Source of the DNA: Obelidium mucronatum | Taxonomy: Eukaryota > Chytridiomycota > Chytridiomycetes > Chytridiales > Chytriomycetaceae | Length of the DNA: 64,000 nt | Direction of reading: 5' to 3' | Assembly (NCBI GenBank): GCA_025765595.1 | Contig: JAIVFH010000015.1 | Location: 248,001-312,000 of the forward strand | Part shown: positions 58,897 through 64,000 of the stretch, in pieces | Position numbering within the stretch: the first letter of the stretch is position 1 | Layout of the letters: every line of letters starts with the position of its first letter | Translations under genes and position numbers: made by a program | The notes under the pieces: generated by a model | What the model saw: the letters and a program-made list of their open reading frames with translations, nothing else | Database searches by the model: none | What the model was told of the DNA's origin: nothing

Positions 58897-61079
58897 ATGC
58901 TTTTTGAAACTACTCTCCTACCTTTTCTCCTATGTCTTGCTACAAAAGCTCAAGGAGCTGTTGTTGAACCAAAGTGTGATGCGTCTGCACTCAACAACAT
59001 GGTTATCTTTGATCCACCAGTTCTGAGCTACGATTCTTCCAAAGTCGGTACCTCTTTCAAGGTTTCTCTCGCCAGTGCTGTGAATGGAACTTTTCAAGCT
59101 TCATTTTCACTTGACGGCTACAAGTTTGACCAGTCAAGTGTCACTTTCACCCAAGAAAACTGGAGTAAGCCTCAAACAATTGTTGTTGTCGCCAACTCTG
59201 ATTGTGTTGCATCCGGTGTCGCGAAATTGAAGATGAAGTTCAACATAAACGCTCCCTGTCTCGAAACCGTCCATCAATGCAGCGGAATCTATCAAGTAAA
59301 CCACAGTACTGCAAAAGCCTTGTCTTGCTCCATTACTGGCGATCCCCACATTTCTACATTTGACCAGAGCAGTATTTCGTACCAAGGCGTCGGTGGCTTT
59401 TACTACGTCAAGGTAAGAAGAGACTTTCGCTGTAGAAGATAAATGTACTTATTGGTTTTTTTAAGTCTGAGTTCTTTGAAGTGCAAGGTTATCAGTACCC
59501 ATGCTCGTTGTTTTCGACGGTATCCTGCGTTGGCGCCGTTTCCATTCGATACGGGGACTCTGTTTTGATGCTGTCTGGAATGGAAAAACCCAGTCTTTTT
59601 GGATTTAACCACGAGGGAGCATCACTCACCCTGCTCTCAAAAACAATGGCCGGAATAGAATATACTCCAAAAGATATCACCCGAGCAAAGTCATTCACTT
59701 TAACTACTCAATGCGGCAGTGTCGTCACAATCACTTGGAACAGTCTTCCATTCATGTCTGTTGAAATTCAGTTGGCACCTTTCTACAAAGGTATTGTGCA
59801 AGGACAATGTGCAGAGTCTGGCAACCGTCTCAGCAACAACTGGGCTATTCCACTTGAAAACTATCACATGAAGAACAGATACATTCCAGGCCCTTTTCCA
59901 CTCGCAGGCTTGTGGGGAACTGGAATCACCAAGACCTTGGTTGTCGGCAAACTTATTACTCAGTTTGATAGTGTTTGCAATGTAGCTACAGTCGCTACAA
60001 CGACGGTCGCTCCACTTCCAACTGCTACGCCAGTCATCCCTCCATACGATCCAAACGATCATGTTGTTATCACCCCCGTAACTAAGACCACTACCGCCAG
60101 CCCCACTGCTACTACGGCTACTGCAATATTGGTTGGAACCACCACAAATGCTGCTACTTCCGCCTTTTCTACAACCGAGCAACCAAGTACTCAGCCAACT
60201 GAAAATCAAACGTCCACCAGGACTTTCCAAACCATTCCTTCAGTTTCGAAATCCAACAGCGTCGATGTGACTACCGCAATTTCTTCATCGTCAAAACCAG
60301 AAAGTTCTGCTACTACTAGTTCAGCAACAACTGTCAACGTGGCCACCACCGCCATGGCAACCACATCTGGCACCGGAAACCCTCCTTACACTCCACCAAG
60401 TCCAGTGTACACTGAAGCAGACCATAAAACCGCCATAGATCAATGTACTGCAGTGATTGCTGGAGAGGCAGGATGCGCAGACTTAACAGATAACCGCATC
60501 CAATTCATCATCAACGCGTGTGCAAAAGATGTTCTCGCTGCTGGAAACCACGACTTTACCGAGGGCCACAAACGCGCTGCTCACTCTAGCTGCTGCCAAG
60601 TGGCTACCACCATCATTCAATCCCCAGTACAGATCGAAAACGCAACAGTTGCAGCGACAGCGGTCATCGTCGCCAATGGCTACGGAAACAATACTTGTCC
60701 AAATAACTGCAGTGGACGTGGAAGTTGTGGCGATTTAGGATGCGCTTGTATAGCTGGATTCAGTGGAGTTGACTGTTCCGTCAACTTGGGTACTTTGGTT
60801 CCACCCTCGCCCCAGCAGGGAGGATGTTCCCCACCTGTAGCTCTGGCAGAAAATCCAATTGTAAAAGCTATTTCTCAGAATCCAGTCTCCTATCCAGCAA
60901 ATCCCATCGTTTCCGCTCCTGTGGCAAGTGGTGCTGTGCCTCCAGCAGCCAATGTTGGGAACTCCATGCCAAAGCCTGCCAACGTTACAAGCACCAAGAC
61001 CGTTAATAACCTGGTTTCTTCTGATTCGGCCATTGGTGCCTCTGTATTTGTATATTTCGCCATCGTTTCTTTTTTGTAA
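58897..61079 (+). CDS. secreted GPI-anchored VWD/EGF-like surface protein
   Basis: Two exons, 58897-59412 and 59466-61079 (53-nt GTAAGA intron, phase 0). A signal peptide (MLFETTLLPFLLCLATKAQG) precedes a beta-rich domain with Cys. Then SCSITGDPHISTFDQSSISY, the GDPHI.TFDG-like start of a von Willebrand D-type domain. A long Thr/Ser/Ala stalk, a Cys-rich segment and an EGF-like module (CPNNCSGRGSCGDLGCACIAGFSG) follow. The end (SDSAIGASVFVYFAIVSFL) is a hydrophobic GPI-addition signal. It should sit on the cell wall or membrane surface, as an adhesin-like protein. Confidence 0.75.
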
Positions 61080-61756
61080 ATCAGTTTCTGACAAACCGTA
61101 AATATAGTAAAGACTTCATCTCCAAAAATTTTGCTTATCTTTACTCGATACTTCGGATGCTTCTTGAATTTATGAAACAGAGTTTGACGTAAATCTACAT
61201 GGTACTCTTGTCGTGAAATTAACAGAGGAATTCCAAGAGATCCTTGCGGGTTGTTAAGAGTGCTGTTGCGAGTCCATGTTCTCAATTACTCTTGTCGTGA
61301 AAAGTCACTGGCAGAGGTCCAGAGGATCCATTTATCTGTCTTTGAGAAGTCAACTGTCGAAGTATTCATTCATCTGCGTTGGAGATCGCGTCAGAAATAC
61401 AGGAACCGTTGAACGACATGTTATCAGTAGTGGTTCCTTTTTTGAACTCATTCCCCAACTTACGTTCGCACATCTGAACAGGTTGAATAAGCACGTCTTT
61501 TATATTATCGCCTTTTATTATTTTAATTGGGTTGGCTTTTTTTCACGTCTTTATTGGGTTTTATTGATGTGTTTGGCACTTGAGGTTTGGCTCGTGGTGT
61601 CTTGATCCCATTTTTTTTTTTTTAAAAAAAACAACAAATACAAGAACGCAGCAAAATTTCAAAATAATCAACCAGTCCATTGTAGGACGGATGTTCTAAA
61701 AATGACGCGTGTTGCATTTTCAACGTTGAAACAATGGCCATTCAAAAAATTGAAGG
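61080..61756. other. intergenic
   Basis: About 680 bp downstream of the VWD gene. No supported ORF (the longest, 61276-61605, has no recognisable feature). T-rich tract at 61611-61622. Presumably the 3' UTR of the previous gene and the promoter of the next. Confidence 0.4.
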
Positions 61757-62872
61757 ATGACCAAAATCAAAGTCGCGCCTGATCTTGACGCGAAGGCTCT
61801 CGCTCAATCCGCCTATATTACAAAGTACGGGAAAACCCAACTCACAATTGGTCTCCTGCCGATACCAACCCAGATCCCACCAAACCATGTCCTAATCAAA
61901 GTCCACGCCGTTGCCCTCCAGCCTGCAGACGTTAAAATACGAAACGGCTCCCTCAAAGTTATCAAAGGATCACCCTCGCCGAAAACTCCTTGTATTCTTG
62001 GTTACGATTGTTCTGGCGTGATTGAGCAAGTGGCCAGCAACACAAGCTCGAGCTGGACTCCAGGAGAAAGAGTTTGCTGTGTGGCTGTAGAAGGAGCTCT
62101 AACATCTCACGTCGTTGTTCATGAAAAGTACCTTGCAAAGCTTCCCGATGAGGTTGGGTTTGTGGATGCAGCCGCGCTTGTTACGGCTGGGTTAACAGGG
62201 TGGCAAGCTTTCGAATACGCGCGAAAATATTTCCACGAAGAATCTTTCGGTGGGGGTAGCTTCAAGAAGGTTTTGATCACAGGTGGTGCGGGTGGAGTTG
62301 GGCATATCGCAATTCAACTCGCGAAAAAAGTATTTGGGGCAGAGATTGTGGTCACTACTGCGAGTTCTGGGAAGCAAGATTTTGTGAGAGAGTGTGGGGC
62401 AGACGTGGTCGTGAATTATAGGAGTGAAGACTTTGTGAGAGCCATAAATGACAATGTCAACTTACTGAGATGCGATTTCGCTTTAGACTGCACTGGTGAA
62501 ACTAAGAAATGCAAGAAGGTTGTGAAAAAAGGATCAGGGTGTATTGTTGGTGTTTTGGGAATACCCGATGGTGCAATGCTCAAGCAAGTGGTGGATGTCT
62601 ACGATATGGCAAGGCCACCAGGATGCGTTTTTGGACTCTTGAACTGCATTTCCGGGTGTTCTGTCTGTGGGAGTGGCGTTCACGTTCACAACATGATTAC
62701 ACTTCCATTTGGACAGCAACTCCAAGAATTGTGCAGACTTGTCGGGAATGGCACCATCAAAGTCAACATCGACAAAATTTTTCCTCTAAAACGCGCAAAT
62801 GAAGCTTTTGACTATGTTGGGGAAGGTCATGTCATGGGTAAAGTCGTCGTCGAACTGGTAGAAAGTGGATAG
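61757..62872 (+). CDS. MDR-family NADPH oxidoreductase (quinone/enoyl reductase-like)
   Basis: Zinc-independent medium-chain dehydrogenase/reductase. A single uninterrupted 371-residue frame. N-terminal GroES-like half (IPPNHVLIKVHAVALQPADVKI, LGYDCSGVIEQV) followed by the nucleotide-binding Rossmann core KVLITGGAGGVGHIAIQLAK, whose GGAGGVG replaces the standard AxxGxxG. CGADVVVNYRSEDF and GKVVVEL near the end are typical. No structural-zinc Cys cluster. Closest types are quinone oxidoreductases or yeast Ayr/Zta-like proteins. No intron, in contrast with its neighbours. Confidence 0.85.
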   Translation: MTKIKVAPDLDAKALAQSAYITKYGKTQLTIGLLPIPTQIPPNHVLIKVHAVALQPADVKIRNGSLKVIKGSPSPKTPCILGYDCSGVIEQVASNTSSSWTPGERVCCVAVEGALTSHVVVHEKYLAKLPDEVGFVDAAALVTAGLTGWQAFEYARKYFHEESFGGGSFKKVLITGGAGGVGHIAIQLAKKVFGAEIVVTTASSGKQDFVRECGADVVVNYRSEDFVRAINDNVNLLRCDFALDCTGETKKCKKVVKKGSGCIVGVLGIPDGAMLKQVVDVYDMARPPGCVFGLLNCISGCSVCGSGVHVHNMITLPFGQQLQELCRLVGNGTIKVNIDKIFPLKRANEAFDYVGEGHVMGKVVVELVESG

Positions 62873-63016
62873 TGACGAAATAGTGCACACAAGAATCAGA
62901 AGCAAAACTGAGACATGGAATAAACTACAGGATTTATTTCAGAAATATTTTTCTGTTCGAGTTGACAGCCTGCATCAATACGGGAACGCTGGAACGAATG
63001 TGCTTAATCAAAGTAG

Positions 63017-64000
63017 TTATGGAACAGCAGTCCTAACGGCATTCTTTTTAACCTTGGTGGCAGTCTTCTTGGGTTTCTTTTTAGTCGATGTCTTTTTTGG
63101 CTTGGTTGTGGCTGTGGCGGGAGGCTTTGGGGCGGGTATGCTGCCGCTTGTCCCAGCCAATGACAACTCCACAATAAAACCAATCGTACTCTTGGCAAAT
63201 GCCGCAACATGGGGCATTGAGACAACATCCAATGTATCCAAGTATCGCCCATCAGATCTGACTTTGTCGTTGTATGGAAACGCGTTTGCATTTGAACCTT
63301 CAAAAGCCAGAGCCGAGTTATAACCAGCATTGTACCATGCAGCATTATCGGTACAGATGTATCCGCATTTTTGGTTTCCTATCTGGGGAAGGCCAGAATA
63401 GGCTGCGACTGTTGCAGATAGGAGAGTTGTGGCAGCCTTGGTTGTGTAATCTATATACCGTGTCAGATGTAAAACGCCAATTGTGTGATCCCCTCACCGA
63501 CGAAGATTCCAATCTGCGGTGTCGATCCAGGTGCAATATAACCACTTTGGTCCAAGTTCAAGTACGAGACTACTTCAACGCCTTTCGCGGCATATGCGTT
63601 TGCAATGTCTTGACTTCCAAGGAGACCAAATTCTTCGCCCGCATACCAATGGAACTCGATGGGTCGTCCAGGAATAAATCCAGACGACGTCAAAACACGG
63701 AGAGATTCAAAAACAGCAGAGGAGCCAGAGGCACAATCGTCAGCAGCTGGGTTTGGTCCAGCTGGTCCTTGTGGTCCTCCAAACGCGGCAGTATCGAAGT
63801 GGGATCCGGTAATGACGATCCCCTTTAATTTGTTTGGTGTTGCAGACTCATATCTTGCAATGACGGAGGGTTGGATAAATGCGGAGTGCTTGTACAAACT
63901 GACAGTAAGTTTGGCACCTTTCGGCACTTGAAGATTTTGAACTGTTGATTGAATCTGATGGGTTTGATGAGACGATTACACACCGTAAAACACACTTGCA
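63017..64000 (-). CDS. M28 metallopeptidase (leucyl aminopeptidase-like), 5' partial
   Basis: Secreted-type aminopeptidase. Exons seen: about 63958-63498 and 63450-63017 (47-nt GTGAGG intron); the N-terminus lies beyond the window. Ligands: GSHFDTAA (His), AADDCASGS (bridging Asp), GEEFGLLGS (Glu pair), LNLDQSGY (Asp). The final His expected in a (I)HT..DT block is not seen; the sequence reads DGRYLDTLDVV. CGYICTDNAAWYNAGY is the substrate-pocket region. The tail ends with Lys/Thr-rich repeats (KPKKTSTKKKPKKTATK). It is either an odd family member or missing one metal ligand. Confidence 0.75.

Overview
This 64 kb window is nuclear DNA from a fungus, most likely an early-diverging zoosporic (chytrid-type) lineage. 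Nearly every gene is split by short GT-AG introns of about 32-120 nt. The protein set is fungal: Nsp1 nucleoporin, Drs1 helicase, Bmt2 rRNA methyltransferase, URC1-type GTP cyclohydrolase, Bem46 hydrolase and a GH18 chitinase with chitin-binding modules. Two genes encode EF-hand PP2A B'' subunits, a class absent from budding yeast. Placement below 'early-diverging fungus' is inference. Gene models were spliced by hand using phase and homology, so some junctions are approximate.

Layout. 0-4.2 kb: Bem46/ABHD13 hydrolase (5' end outside the window), an orphan multi-pass membrane protein, a TMCO4/DUF726 hydrolase and a small orphan. 4.26-5.75 kb: a non-autonomous PIF/Harbinger-like DNA transposon with 16-bp perfect terminal inverted repeats and a TTA target duplication. 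6.1-7.9 kb: tRNase Z and tRNA-Val(TAC). 8-17.8 kb: two PP2A B'' genes flanking two related bZIP genes, a Ser/Thr-rich membrane protein and BMT2. 18-24 kb: URC1, then two MBL-fold hydrolase paralogues flanking a small secreted Cys-rich protein. 24-27.6 kb: DRS1, whose introns hold four related C/D-box snoRNA candidates. 27.7-35 kb: three orphan genes (one with an IQ motif, one coiled coil). 35-43 kb: a GT14 glycosyltransferase and a full-length ABCC transporter. 43.3-46.3 kb: five tandem genes for an unrecognised small protein family. 46.6-51.2 kb: chitinase and a WW-TM-LEA2-like protein. 52-58.4 kb: an acidic membrane protein, NSP1 and a USP-like pseudoenzyme. 58.9-64 kb: a VWD/EGF cell-surface protein, an MDR oxidoreductase and an M28 peptidase running off the end.

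Most interesting: (i) three introns with a non-consensus GTTGGT donor that all carry the same GC-rich palindromic repeat, resembling introner-like elements; (ii) four intronic snoRNA copies with terminal stems that differ in sequence yet still pair; (iii) the tandem small-protein family with shared upstream motifs; (iv) a likely catalytically dead USP and two bZIPs lacking the invariant Asn. Single-base frameshifts recur across unrelated genes, several in or beside homopolymers, which suggests residual consensus errors rather than widespread pseudogenes.
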